Shown in pieces: positions 26,852 to 35,238 of a stretch of DNA of 64,000 nt. The number at the start of each line of letters is the position of its first letter. Position 1 is the first letter of the stretch. Where the stretch lies: contig CAWEGI010000016.1 in NCBI GenBank assembly GCA_963808815.1, positions 186,001 to 250,000 on the forward strand, in the 5' to 3' direction. Position numbers and translations under genes: made by a program. This stretch comes from DATBLE01 sp963808815 (GTDB lineage Bacteria; Actinomycetota; Thermoleophilia; Gaiellales; Gaiellaceae). The notes below the pieces were generated by a model. It had not been told where the DNA came from, did not search any database, and saw only the letters and a list, made by a program, of their open reading frames with translations.

Positions 26852-27631
26852 GTGAAGATCGCGGTCTGCGTGAAGGAGGTGCCGGAGGCCGGTGCGGCTC
26901 GTCGCATCGATCCTCAGACGCTGCGGCTCGACCGTTCCGGCGAGGCGGCGCTCAACACCTTCGACGTCAACGCGGTCGAGGAGGCGCTGCGCGTCAAGGA
27001 GTCGCAGGGAGAGGCAGAGGTCGTGGTCGTCTCGCTCGGCCCTGCCCGGGCGCTCGACTCGCTGCGCAAGGCGCTCGCGATGGGCGCAGACCGGGCGATT
27101 CTCGTCGCCGACGACGGCGCGGCGGGCTCGGACCTCGTCGCCACCAGCCGCGCGCTGGCGAAGGCGCTCGAGCGCGAGCAGGCCGATCTCGTCCTCTTCG
27201 GACAGCAGTCCTCCGATTCCGACGGCGCCGTCCTGTGGGCGGCGGTCGCCGACCGACTGCGGTTGCCGCTGATCTCGCAGGCGGCCGAGTTGACGGTCGC
27301 GGAGGGGAAGGCGACGGTGAAACGCCAGACGGAGTTCGGCTACGACCGGATCGAGGCGCCGCTCCCCGCCGTCGTGGCGGTCTCCGACGCGATCAACGAG
27401 CCCCGGTATCCGTCGCTGAAGGGGATCATGGGCGCTAAGTCGAAGCCGCAGGAGACGATCGGCCTCGGCGACATCGGCCTGTCGGGAAGCGACGTGGGCG
27501 ACGAAGGATCGCGAACGGAGGTACTCGCGCTCGGCGATCCTCCGGCAAGGGGCGAGAGCCGAAAGCTCGAGGACGACGGCACGGGCGCGCAGCAGATCCT
27601 CGACTTCCTCGTGGAGAAGAAGCTGATCTAG
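26852..27631 (+). CDS. etfB: electron transfer flavoprotein beta subunit
   Basis: EtfB forms a heterodimer with EtfA that accepts electrons from acyl-CoA dehydrogenases. The 259-residue protein opens MKIAVCVKEVPEAG. It shows NTFDVNAVEEALR, AMGADRAILV, ADLVLFGQQSSDSDGA and the family signature around VAVSDAINEPRYPSLKGIMGAKSKP. The GTG start at 26852 follows TAGTCT (26840-26845), suggesting a leaderless transcript. EtfA starts directly at the next base. Confidence 0.95.
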   Translation: MKIAVCVKEVPEAGAARRIDPQTLRLDRSGEAALNTFDVNAVEEALRVKESQGEAEVVVVSLGPARALDSLRKALAMGADRAILVADDGAAGSDLVATSRALAKALEREQADLVLFGQQSSDSDGAVLWAAVADRLRLPLISQAAELTVAEGKATVKRQTEFGYDRIEAPLPAVVAVSDAINEPRYPSLKGIMGAKSKPQETIGLGDIGLSGSDVGDEGSRTEVLALGDPPARGESRKLEDDGTGAQQILDFLVEKKLI

Positions 27632-28598
27632 ATGCCGATACTCGTCTTCCTCGAGCACCACGAGGGCGAGCTCCAGAAGGGGCCGCTCGGTGTGCTCGCC
27701 AAGGCAGCCTCGCTGGGCGACGGCGAGGTCGCGGGCGCGATCGTCGGCGCCGGCGCGGCAGGCCTCGCAGAGGAGGCCGGCCGTCACGGAGCCGCCAAGG
27801 TCTGGGCGGCCGAGGACCCGGCGCTCGAGGCGCCGCTGCCGCAGCCGCGGGTGGACGTCCTGGCGAAGGTCGTCGAGTCCGGCGGCTACGACACGGTGCT
27901 GTTCGCTGCTTCCGTGCTCGCCTCGGACGTCGCCGCCGGGCTGGCCGCGCGGCTCGATGCCGGGTTGAACTGGGACCTCGTCGACCTCGCCCTGGAGGGA
28001 CGGCCGCCTCATCGGGAAACGCCCGGCGCTCGGCGACACGGTGGTCGCCGACGTCGGCTGGAAGGGTTCGCCCGCCATCGGGATCGTCCGCAGCGGGACG
28101 TTCGAGCCCGCCGAGAGCGGCGGCGAGGCGGAGGTCGTGCGGGCCCCGGTGGAGCTCGAGGACTTCTCGACCAGGGCGACGATGGTCGAGCAGGCGCACG
28201 AGGAGCAGGCCGGGCCGTCGATCGAGGACGCGGACGTGATCGTCGCCGGCGGCCGCGGTCTCGGCGGGCCGGAGAACTTCGCGCTGGTCGAGGACCTGGC
28301 CAAGGCGCTCGGCGGCGCGGTCGCGGCGACCCGTGCGGTCGTCGATGCCGGCTGGTACCCGTACGCCGCCCAGGTCGGCCAGACCGGCAGGAACGTCTCG
28401 CCGAAGCTGTACGTCGCGTGCGGCATCTCGGGAGCGATCCAGCACAAGGTCGGGATGCAGGGCTCGAACGTGATCGTGGCGATCAACAAGGACGCCAACG
28501 CGCCGATCTTCGAGTTCAGCGACCTCGGCGTGGTCGGGGACTTGCACCAGGTGCTGCCGAAGCTGACCGAGCTCGTCCGGGCGAGGAAAGGAGCGTAG
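27632..28598 (+). CDS. etfA: electron transfer flavoprotein alpha subunit, one-base frameshift
   Basis: The N-terminal domain (MPILVFLEHHEGELQKGPLG, AAKVWAAEDPAL) and the C-terminal FAD domain lie in different frames. The FAD part has VIVAGGRGLGGPENF, AATRAVVDAGWYPYAAQVGQ, ACGISGAIQHKVGMQ and INKDANAPIFEFSD. One extra G in GGG at 27997-27999 breaks the frame; its removal gives LEDGRLIGKRPALGDTVV. Joined length is about 321 residues, as expected. The stop overlaps the ETF-quinone oxidoreductase start by TAGTG. Confidence 0.92.
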
Positions 28599-30289
28599 TG
28601 GGATCGATCCCTGCGAGGTTCCCGCCGCCCTGGCGGATCGAGGAAGCGCTCGGCCGGCCGAGCGATGCCGATCCGATCGAGGTCGGGATCCTGATCGTCG
28701 GCGCCGGGCCGGCCGGGCTCGCCTGCGCGATCCGGCTGGGACAGCTGCTCGAGCAGGACCCGGAGACCGCGAAGCGCCTCGGCGAGGTGCCGGTCGCGGT
28801 GGTCGAGAAGGGGAAGCAGCCGGGGTCGCATCTGCTCTCGGGCGCGGTCCTCAACCCGCGCGGATTGCGGCGGCTGTTCAACGGCAGCAAGCGCTTCGAC
28901 GACATGCCGCACTACGACGAGGTCGCGCACGAGTCGGTCTACTTCCTCACCGAGAAGCGTGCGTACAGGATCCCGGCGCCGCCGCCGATGCGGAACCACG
29001 GGAACTACATCGTCTCGCTTTCCCAGCTCGGGCGGTTCCTCGCCGGCGAGGCTGAGGCTGCCGGAGCGACGATCCTCGCCGAGACGCCCGCGACGAAGCT
29101 GCTCGTCGGCGATGGCCGCGTCCGCGGCGTGCGCACGGCCGACCGCGGCCGCGGCCGGAACGGCGAGGAGCTCGGCAATTTCGAGCCGGGCTCGGATCTG
29201 CTCGCCCGCGTCACTGTCCTGGCGGAAGGCACGCAGGGACACCTGACCGGCGCGGCGATCGAGCGGTTCGGCCTCCAGGGCGCGAGCCCGCAGGTCTGGG
29301 CGCTCGGCGTCAAGGAGGTCTGGAGGGTCGAGAAGCCGCTCGACCGCATCGTCCACACGATGGGCTGGCCGCTGCGCCCGGGCAAGAAGTACCGCGAGTT
29401 CGGCGGCTCGTTCATCTACCCGATGGGCGAGGACATGGTCACTCTCGGCATGGTCGTCGGCCTGGACTACCGCGACGCCGAGCTGTCCGTCCACGACGTG
29501 CTCCAGCAGCTGAAGACGCACCCGAAGATCGGCAGGATCGTCGACGGCGGCGAGCGGCTGGAGTGGGGGGCGAAGACGATCCCCGAGGGGGGGTTCCTCT
29601 CGTTGCCGAAGCGTCTGCACGCGCCGGGCCTGCTCCTGTGCGGCGACGGGGTCGGGATGGTCAATGTGCCCGCGCTGAAGGGGATCCACTACGCGCTGGA
29701 GTCGGGACGGCTGGCGGCCGAGGCCGCGTACGAGGCGCTCCAAAAGGGCGAGTCGGTCGGCCGCCGCGGCGCGCTCCAGGGCTACGACGACTCGCTGCGG
29801 GACAGCTACATCTGGAAGGACCTGAAGAAGGTTCGCAACGTCCGCCCGGCGTTCTCGCGCGGCTTCTGGCTCGGCAGCGCGCTCGCCGGTGGAGCGATCA
29901 GCTCGTTCGGAAAGCTCCCGCCCAAGGACGAGGTGCTCGAGCGCGACGCCGAGCAGGAGCTGATCACGACCGACCGCGCGGCGTCGTACCCCACGCCGGA
30001 CGGCAGGCTGATCTTCGACAAGCTGTCGTCCGTCTTCGCGTCCGGGAACAAGACGCGCGACGACCAGCCGAGCCACATCCGGATCGAGACGCGCGTCCCG
30101 CGTGACGTCGCCGAGATGTGGGCGCGCCTCTGTCCGGCCCACGTGTACGAGGTGGGCAAGGAAGATGCCGGCAAGGTCGAGGTGCAGGTGACGCCGTCCA
30201 ACTGCGTCCAGTGCGGCGCGATCACGGCGAAGGGCGGGCGGCTCACCCCGCCCGAGGGCGGCTCCGGGCCCGAGTACACCCGCACGTAA
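28598..30289 (+). CDS. ETF:quinone oxidoreductase
   Basis: The 563-residue membrane-associated flavoprotein moves electrons from ETF to quinone. It has the FAD motif ILIVGAGPAGLACAIRLG, EKGKQPGSHLLSGAVLNP, GDGVGMVNVPALKGIHYALESG, and the C-terminal ferredoxin-like end CPAHVYEV with SNCVQCGAITAKGG. Known members bind a 4Fe-4S cluster with four cysteines (C...CxxCxxC). Here only three candidates are seen, the position after CVQC being Ile-Thr instead of the last Cys. The start is GTG 28598. ETF beta and alpha lie immediately upstream. Confidence 0.9.
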   Translation: MGSIPARFPPPWRIEEALGRPSDADPIEVGILIVGAGPAGLACAIRLGQLLEQDPETAKRLGEVPVAVVEKGKQPGSHLLSGAVLNPRGLRRLFNGSKRFDDMPHYDEVAHESVYFLTEKRAYRIPAPPPMRNHGNYIVSLSQLGRFLAGEAEAAGATILAETPATKLLVGDGRVRGVRTADRGRGRNGEELGNFEPGSDLLARVTVLAEGTQGHLTGAAIERFGLQGASPQVWALGVKEVWRVEKPLDRIVHTMGWPLRPGKKYREFGGSFIYPMGEDMVTLGMVVGLDYRDAELSVHDVLQQLKTHPKIGRIVDGGERLEWGAKTIPEGGFLSLPKRLHAPGLLLCGDGVGMVNVPALKGIHYALESGRLAAEAAYEALQKGESVGRRGALQGYDDSLRDSYIWKDLKKVRNVRPAFSRGFWLGSALAGGAISSFGKLPPKDEVLERDAEQELITTDRAASYPTPDGRLIFDKLSSVFASGNKTRDDQPSHIRIETRVPRDVAEMWARLCPAHVYEVGKEDAGKVEVQVTPSNCVQCGAITAKGGRLTPPEGGSGPEYTRT

Positions 30290-30297
30290 CGCGTCTC

Positions 30298-30316
30298 TTT
30301 ACCCCGGCTTTACGCC
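30298..30316. promoter_or_regulatory. direct repeat TTTAC, 11-bp spacing, upstream of exported protein
   Basis: The site reads TTTACCCCGGCTTTACGCC: two TTTAC units one helical turn apart. A 19-bp site matching at 14 positions lies before the gene at 31279. OmpR-family regulators bind such 11-bp-spaced direct repeats, and one is encoded at 31687. Function is inferred. Confidence 0.45.
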
Positions 30317-30363
30317 CCGAAGACGGACGCTTGACCGACCGCGACGAGGCTGGTGGGAACCGC

Positions 30364-30392
30364 GTCGGGGCAGGGAACGACCCCGCCCCGAC
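30364..30392. repeat. GC-rich hairpin in the leader of the 30420 gene
   Basis: GTCGGGGC pairs with GCCCCGAC, and after one mismatch GGG pairs with CCC around a 5-base loop. No T-run follows. It could end transcription from the ETF operon or be a 5' leader structure of the next gene. Confidence 0.4.
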
Positions 30393-30419
30393 CTTGCCAA
30401 TGCTCCAGGAGGTCTTCGA

Positions 30420-31127
30420 ATGCGCATGAAACTCGTTCTCGCTGCGGCCACCGCGGCGCTCGCGGCCGTCGCGGCCGCCTCCGCCGGTGCCGCCGGCGGC
30501 GGGATCGCCTACTCCTTCCTCGGGAAGCTCTCGGCGACGCCGTCCGGCGGGCACGTCTCGATCACGGTCGACGGCGGCAACCGGCCCGCGCTGCGGGCGC
30601 TGCTCGGCTCGTCCGTCGCCCAGACGTTCACCTACGGCGACAAGACCGAGTTCCTGCGCTGGACGAACGGCGTGCCCAAGGTCGTCCGGGCCGGCGACCT
30701 GCAGGCCGGCGACTACGTCCGTGTCAACGTCCGCGCCCCGCGTGGCAGCTCACTCGCCACGCTCGAGAGCACGGCCGCGGGCCTGATCGGCGACCACGGC
30801 ACGGAGCTCAACCGGCCCGACAAGCCCGACTACCTGTTCCGCGGCACGGTTGCCTCCGTGGGCTCGTCGAGTGTCTCGGTGGACATCCGCGGCGGCAACC
30901 GGCGCGCGTTGCGGCTCCTGCTCGGCAGCTCCCGGACGCAGACCTTCACGGTCGGCGACTCGACGATCTTCCTGCTCTGGCAGGGGAAGGTTCCGACTGT
31001 GGCGCAGCTGGCCGACCTGAAGGCCGGCGACAAGGTTGCGATCCACGTCCGCGCCCAGGCCGGCTCGACGCTGGGCCAGGTCGAGGCCACGCCGGCGGCC
31101 AGGGTGGCCGAGCACGAGCCGGCATAG
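30420..31127 (+). CDS. secreted protein with two tandem OB-like repeats, unknown
   Basis: The 235-residue protein has a signal peptide (residues 1-25, LVLAAATAALAAVAAASAGA). It is then built from two copies of one about 75-residue unit: FLGKLSATPSGGHVSITVDGG...QTFTYGDKTEFLRW...DLQAGDYVRVNV, and FRGTVASVGSSSVSVDIRGG...QTFTVGDSTIFLLW...DLKAGDKVAIHV. The unit resembles DUF5666-type beta-barrels. The smaller protein at 31279 has the same style. AGGAGG lies 9 bases before ATG 30420. It is followed by a palindrome and a strong terminator. Confidence 0.72.
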   Translation: MRMKLVLAAATAALAAVAAASAGAAGGGIAYSFLGKLSATPSGGHVSITVDGGNRPALRALLGSSVAQTFTYGDKTEFLRWTNGVPKVVRAGDLQAGDYVRVNVRAPRGSSLATLESTAAGLIGDHGTELNRPDKPDYLFRGTVASVGSSSVSVDIRGGNRRALRLLLGSSRTQTFTVGDSTIFLLWQGKVPTVAQLADLKAGDKVAIHVRAQAGSTLGQVEATPAARVAEHEPA

Positions 31128-31134
31128 AAAGAGA

Positions 31135-31164
31135 CTCAGTGACAGGCTCAAGCCTGTCACTGAG
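31135..31164. repeat. 14-bp perfect inverted repeat after the secreted protein gene
   Basis: CTCAGTGACAGGCT and AGCCTGTCACTGAG are perfectly complementary with a 2-base centre. No T-run follows. A related palindrome with AGGCTTC...GAAGCCTGTC occurs at 63905-63929, so this may be a dispersed palindromic element that also helps end the transcript. Confidence 0.6.
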
Positions 31165-31206
31165 GCAGTCCAAGCCGGTTGGGAGACGCCGCCTGAAAGA
31201 GCGAAT

Positions 31207-31240
31207 CGCCGGGCCGCTACCAGCGGCCCGGCGGCGTTTT
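31207..31240 (+). terminator. strong Rho-independent terminator
   Basis: CGCCGGGCCGCT pairs perfectly with AGCGGCCCGGCG around a 3-base loop and is followed by GCGTTTT. It closes the transcript of the secreted protein gene at 30420. The T-run overlaps the direct repeat before the next gene. Confidence 0.85.
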
Positions 31241-31256
31241 ACCTTCTCCTTACGCC
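31238..31256. promoter_or_regulatory. direct repeat TTTAC / CTTAC, 11-bp spacing
   Basis: The site reads TTTACCTTCTCCTTACGCC and matches the site at 30298-30316 at 14 of 19 positions. It lies 22 bases before the ATG at 31279 and heads the genes for the exported protein and the two-component system. It may be where the response regulator binds. Confidence 0.45.
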
Positions 31257-31278
31257 GAGATCCGAAATCCTCGCGATC

Positions 31279-31683
31279 ATGTCAACCATGTCACGCCGCC
31301 GCTTCGCCGTCCTGCTCGTTGCCCTCGTCGCCGTGAACGCCTTCTTCTGGATCGCCCAGGGTTCGTTCGCGCTGCCGCGGGCGATGATCGACCGCTTCTT
31401 CGGGCCACGGATGATCCGCGCGGAGGTGATCCTCCAGGCGCCGGGCGGGGCCGTGAACGACTTCCGGCTCGACCGGGGCGTGATCACGGCCGTGACGCCG
31501 ATCTCGATCGACCTGCGCGAGCGCGACGGCAGCACCGTCACCATTCCGGTCGCGCGCCGGGCACGGGTGGCCGGCTCGCCGTCGGTGACGAACGTCGCGC
31601 AGCTGCGGCCGGGGCTGCGTGTCCTCGTGGTGCACAAGGCCAACGCCCGCGCCAACCTGATCCAGGTCGAAGCCGGCGGGTAG
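31279..31683 (+). CDS. exported OB-like (DUF5666-type) protein, unknown
   Basis: The 134-residue protein has a signal anchor (FAVLLVALVAVNAFFWIAQG, about residues 8-27). One beta-rich domain follows: VNDFRLDRGVITAVTPISIDL, DGSTVTIPVARRARV and LRPGLRVLVVHKA. The pattern is like each repeat of the 30420 protein. It lies 3 bases before the response regulator and is likely its operon partner, perhaps an extracytoplasmic sensor accessory. An alternative start 9 bases downstream (MSRRRF) is equally possible. Confidence 0.68.
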   Translation: MSTMSRRRFAVLLVALVAVNAFFWIAQGSFALPRAMIDRFFGPRMIRAEVILQAPGGAVNDFRLDRGVITAVTPISIDLRERDGSTVTIPVARRARVAGSPSVTNVAQLRPGLRVLVVHKANARANLIQVEAGG

Positions 31684-31686
31684 AGC

Positions 31687-32376
31687 GTGGGGGGGAAGGC
31701 GACCGGCAGCGTGCTCATGCTCGTCGAGGACGACGACGCGATCGGCCGCCTCGTCAAGCAGTACCTGGAGCAGCAGGCTGGCTGGCGTGTCCTCTGGCTC
31801 CGGACCGGCGAGGAGGCGGTCGCAGAGCTCCGCCGTCACCCCGTGCGGCTGATCGTGCTGGACGTAGGCCTGCCCGGCATCGACGGCTTCGAGGTCTGCC
31901 GCCGGGTCCGTGGCCAGTCGAACGTGCCGATCGTGATGCTGACCGCCCGCGACGAGGAGCCGGACCGCGTCGTCGGTTTCGAGCTCGGCGCCGACGACTA
32001 CGTCCCGAAGCCGTTCTCGCCCCGCGAGCTGGATGCGCGCATCCGCGCGATTCTGCGCCGGGCCGAGCCGGGGTCGTCCCAGGACGCCGTGCTCTCTGCC
32101 GGCGAGATCGTGCTCCGCCGCGACTCGCACGACGTCACGGTCGACGGAGAGGCCGTGCAGCTGACGGCGAAGGAGTTCGACCTGCTCACCTGCTTCCTCG
32201 AGCACCAGGGCATCGTGCTCTCGCGGGAGCGCCTGCTCGACATCGTCTGGGGGATGTCCTACCCCGGCGGAACACGGACGGTCGACATGCACGTCGCCCA
32301 GCTGCGCCGCAAGCTCGGCGACGCGGAGGCGATCCACACCGTCCGCGGAGCCGGGTACAAGCTTCTGGCTCGATGA
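31687..32376 (+). CDS. OmpR/PhoB-family response regulator
   Basis: The 229-residue protein has a receiver domain with acidic cluster EDDD (residues 14-17), phospho-acceptor Asp59 (IVLDVGLPGIDGF) and Lys in DDYVPKPFSP. A winged-helix domain follows (LTAKEFDLLTCFLEHQGIVLSRERLL, TVDMHVAQLRRKLG, IHTVRGAGYKLL). The GTG start at 31687 is 3 bases after the exported protein gene. Its stop overlaps the kinase start by ATGA. Candidate targets are the direct repeats at 30298 and 31238. Confidence 0.93.
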   Translation: MGGKATGSVLMLVEDDDAIGRLVKQYLEQQAGWRVLWLRTGEEAVAELRRHPVRLIVLDVGLPGIDGFEVCRRVRGQSNVPIVMLTARDEEPDRVVGFELGADDYVPKPFSPRELDARIRAILRRAEPGSSQDAVLSAGEIVLRRDSHDVTVDGEAVQLTAKEFDLLTCFLEHQGIVLSRERLLDIVWGMSYPGGTRTVDMHVAQLRRKLGDAEAIHTVRGAGYKLLAR

Positions 32377-33701
32377 GCCTGCTCCACAGCTTGCGGGCGC
32401 GCCTCTTCGCCGCGATCGGGCTGATCGTGGCGCTGTCGGTCGCGGTCACGCTCGTCCTCGGGCTCGTCCTCACCCGCCGGGCCGTGGAGGACGCGACCTT
32501 GAAAGACCTTGGCCACCAGGCGGCGCTGATCGTCGGCGAGGAGCGGAACGCGCTGTCCCCGCTCACCCACCTGCCGCAGCTCCGGCCCTACCTGGCGCGA
32601 CAGCACGAGCGGTATCTCCTCGACACCAGCGTGCTGTCGGAGGGCGCGAGGCGCGAGCTCTCGGCCGGCCGGCCGGTGACAGGCACCGTCTCCCTCGACG
32701 GGACCGCCTATTACTACGCGGCTGAGCCGGTGGGACGGCGTGCGTTCATCCTGCTCCGCCCGAAGAGCCTGACCACCCCGCGCTGGACGCCGTTCGTGGA
32801 GGCGATCGTGATCGCCGCGCTGGTCGGCGGCCTGCTCGCCGCTGCGGCCGCGTTCTTCCTGGCCCGGCGGATCGTCCGGCCGGTCGCCCGCGTGGCTGCG
32901 GCGAGCCGGAGCCTGGCGGCGGGCCGTCATCCGGAGCCCGTGCCTGTGGAGGGAGCGGCGGAGCTGGAGACCCTCGCGGTCGCCTTCAACGATCTCGCAG
33001 AGCAGCTCGTGCGTGCGCGCGAGGCGGAGCGCTCGTTCCTGCTCTCGGTCAGCCACGAGCTGAAGACGCCGCTGACCGCGATCTCGGGGTACGCCGAGGC
33101 GCTGCGCGAGGGCGCGGTCACGCCGGACGACGCCGCCGAGACGATCGTCGCGGAGGCCGAGCGGCTCGGTCGGCTGGTCGGCGACCTGCTCGATCTCGCT
33201 CGGATGAACCGCACCGATTTTGCCGTCCACCCGACCGAGGTCGACCTCACGGAGATCGCCGGTGACGCCGTGCGGCGGTACGAGCAGCAAGCGGTTGCCT
33301 TCGGCGTCTCGCTCTCGGCGATCTCGGACGGCTCGGCGCCGGCCGTTGCCGACGCCGATCGGGTGCTCCAGGTCGTCTCGAACCTCGTCGAGAACGCGTT
33401 GCGCCTCACTCCTCCCGGCGGCGAGGTCCGGGTGGTCAGCGAGCCGGGTCGCCTGTGCGTCGAGGACACCGGGCCCGGCCTTGCCGGCGACGACCGCGAG
33501 CACGCCTTCGAGCGCTTCTACCTGCACTCGCGCTACGGCCGGGAGCGGCCGGTCGGCACCGGCCTCGGCCTGGCGATCGTCAAGGAGCTGACGCAGGCGA
33601 TGGGGGGCACGGTGGAGGTGACGAGCGAGCCCGGCCGGTTGACGGTGTTCACCGTCCGGCTTCCGGTCAGTGCCGTGTCGGCCGAGCCCGCGCATGTCTG
33701 A
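32373..33701 (+). CDS. sensor histidine kinase
   Basis: The 442-residue protein has two membrane helices (about 10-33 and 141-165) enclosing a periplasmic sensor loop of about 105 residues. A HAMP domain (ARRIVRPVARVAAASRSLAAG), the HisKA box with His228 (SVSHELKTPL) and the ATPase domain (NLVENALRLTPPGG, VEDTGPGL, GTGLGLAIVKELTQAMGG) follow. It phosphorylates the regulator encoded immediately upstream. The signal is unknown; the sensor loop shows no recognised domain. It overlaps the next gene by 8 bases. Confidence 0.93.
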   Translation: MSLLHSLRARLFAAIGLIVALSVAVTLVLGLVLTRRAVEDATLKDLGHQAALIVGEERNALSPLTHLPQLRPYLARQHERYLLDTSVLSEGARRELSAGRPVTGTVSLDGTAYYYAAEPVGRRAFILLRPKSLTTPRWTPFVEAIVIAALVGGLLAAAAAFFLARRIVRPVARVAAASRSLAAGRHPEPVPVEGAAELETLAVAFNDLAEQLVRAREAERSFLLSVSHELKTPLTAISGYAEALREGAVTPDDAAETIVAEAERLGRLVGDLLDLARMNRTDFAVHPTEVDLTEIAGDAVRRYEQQAVAFGVSLSAISDGSAPAVADADRVLQVVSNLVENALRLTPPGGEVRVVSEPGRLCVEDTGPGLAGDDREHAFERFYLHSRYGRERPVGTGLGLAIVKELTQAMGGTVEVTSEPGRLTVFTVRLPVSAVSAEPAHV

Positions 33702-35238
33702 CCACCGCTCCCGCGGGGCCGGGGCCGTCGCGGTCGTCCTCGTCCTCGGCGCCGCAGGAGCGTGGGCCGGCTCGACGCTGGCGACCGGCCCGGCGAAACC
33801 GAAGCCCAGACCGAAGGTCAACCCGACGGTGGCAGTGCGCGTCGTCGCGCGCGACTTCTCGTACGTCCTCTCGCGGACGGCGGTCCCGGCCGGGCGTGTC
33901 CGGTTCACGGTGGTGAACCGCGGCGCCGTCGCACACGACTTCGCGATCGGCACCCGGAAAACGCGTCTCCTCCAACCCGGCCGGTCGGCGGTGCTCCTGG
34001 TCACCTTCGCCCGTGGCGGCAGGGTTGCGTTTCGCTGCACCGTCCCCGGCCACGCGGCGCTCGGGATGCGCGGCACGCTGACCGTCGGACAGGCGCCCCG
34101 GCCGCCGGCGACGACAACGAAGCCCCCGACCACGACGGCGCCGCCGCCGTCGACCGGCGCTCCCGTCCGGCTGCAGCTGACCAAGATCGGGGACTTCGCG
34201 CGCCCGGTGTTCGTGACCGCGCCGGCAGGCGATCCGAACCATCTGTTCGTCGCCGAGCAACGGGGCACGGTGCAGCAGGTGGTCGACGGCCAGGTGCAGC
34301 CGACGCCGTTCCTCGATGTCACCGACCACGTGCTCGAGGTGAGCGAGCGTGGGTTCCTGGGAATCGCATTCGCGCCCGACTACGCGACCAGCGGCCGCGT
34401 CTACGTCGACTACACCGACCGGACGGGCAACGGAAACGTGAACGTGGTCGAGTTCCGGCGCACCGAACGGTATCCCGACCGGCTGGATCCGTACTCGGCG
34501 AGGCAGATCCTCGAGATCGACAAGCCCTATGAGAACCACAACGCCGGGATGCTCCAGTTCGGGCCCGACGGATACCTCTACGTCGCGGTCGGCGACGGCG
34601 ACTCGGGGGTGATCAACCCGCCGGGTGCGTTTGCCCAGACGCTCGACGACCTGCTCGGCAACATCCTGCGCATCGACCCTCTGCATCCCGACGGGCAGTT
34701 GCCGTACTCCGTTCCGGCCTCCAATCCGTTCGTCGCCCGGAACGGCGCGCGGCCCGAGGTGTGGGACTACGGGCTGCGCAACCCCTGGCGGTTCTCGATC
34801 GACCCCGCGAACGGCGACCTCTACATAGGTGACGCGGGGGAAGGCGAGCGCGAGGAGATCGACCACGTCGCCGGCAACAAGGGCGGCCTGAACTTCGGCT
34901 GGCCCTGCTTCGAAGGGACGGTCACGGCTCCCACCACGCAGACCTGCACCGATCCGGTCGGACCGGTCTACGACTACGACCACGGCGGCGGCCGCTGCGC
35001 GGTGATCGGAGGTGTGGTCGTGCGCGACCCGCGCCTGCCGACCCTGGCCGGCCGCTATCTCTTCGGCGACTACTGCGACGGCAAGCTGCACAGCATGCTG
35101 GTCGACGGGGGCAAGGCGACGGACGTCACCGACCTCGGCCTCACCGTCCCGACTCTCGACTCGTTCGGCGTCGACGGCGTCGGCCGCGTCTACGTGACCG
35201 CCACCGACGGCGGCGTGTACCGTCTCGACCCTGCCTGA
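33694..35238 (+). CDS. exported cupredoxin domain fused to PQQ-type sugar dehydrogenase propeller
   Basis: The 514-residue protein has a signal peptide (AVAVVLVLGAAGAWAGSTLA), then a small cupredoxin with type-1 copper ligands His81, Cys115, His120 and Met125 (AHDF...FRCTVPGHAALGM). A Pro/Thr linker (APRPPATTTKPPTTTAPPPS) leads to a six-bladed propeller like glucose/sorbosone dehydrogenases (FVAEQRGTVQQVVDGQ, FLGIAFAPDYATSGRVYVDY, NHNAGMLQFGPDGYLYVAVGDG, DYGLRNPWRFSIDP). Electrons could pass from the sugar site to copper. PQQ use is inferred from family. The start codon lies inside the kinase gene. Confidence 0.86.
   Translation: MSDHRSRGAGAVAVVLVLGAAGAWAGSTLATGPAKPKPRPKVNPTVAVRVVARDFSYVLSRTAVPAGRVRFTVVNRGAVAHDFAIGTRKTRLLQPGRSAVLLVTFARGGRVAFRCTVPGHAALGMRGTLTVGQAPRPPATTTKPPTTTAPPPSTGAPVRLQLTKIGDFARPVFVTAPAGDPNHLFVAEQRGTVQQVVDGQVQPTPFLDVTDHVLEVSERGFLGIAFAPDYATSGRVYVDYTDRTGNGNVNVVEFRRTERYPDRLDPYSARQILEIDKPYENHNAGMLQFGPDGYLYVAVGDGDSGVINPPGAFAQTLDDLLGNILRIDPLHPDGQLPYSVPASNPFVARNGARPEVWDYGLRNPWRFSIDPANGDLYIGDAGEGEREEIDHVAGNKGGLNFGWPCFEGTVTAPTTQTCTDPVGPVYDYDHGGGRCAVIGGVVVRDPRLPTLAGRYLFGDYCDGKLHSMLVDGGKATDVTDLGLTVPTLDSFGVDGVGRVYVTATDGGVYRLDPA

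Noticed and set aside
25676..30142. A 1488-codon open frame on the minus strand
   Set aside because: It lies opposite the peptidase, ETF and quinone oxidoreductase genes and has the Arg/Ala-rich composition of an antisense shadow in GC-rich DNA. No domain is recognisable.
27632..30289. A single 885-residue fusion of ETF alpha and ETF-quinone oxidoreductase
   Set aside because: The fusion exists only because the one-base insertion at 27997 puts the first part of etfA in the frame of the next gene. The true C-terminal half of ETF alpha, with its FAD motifs, is in another frame and ends with its own stop at 28598.
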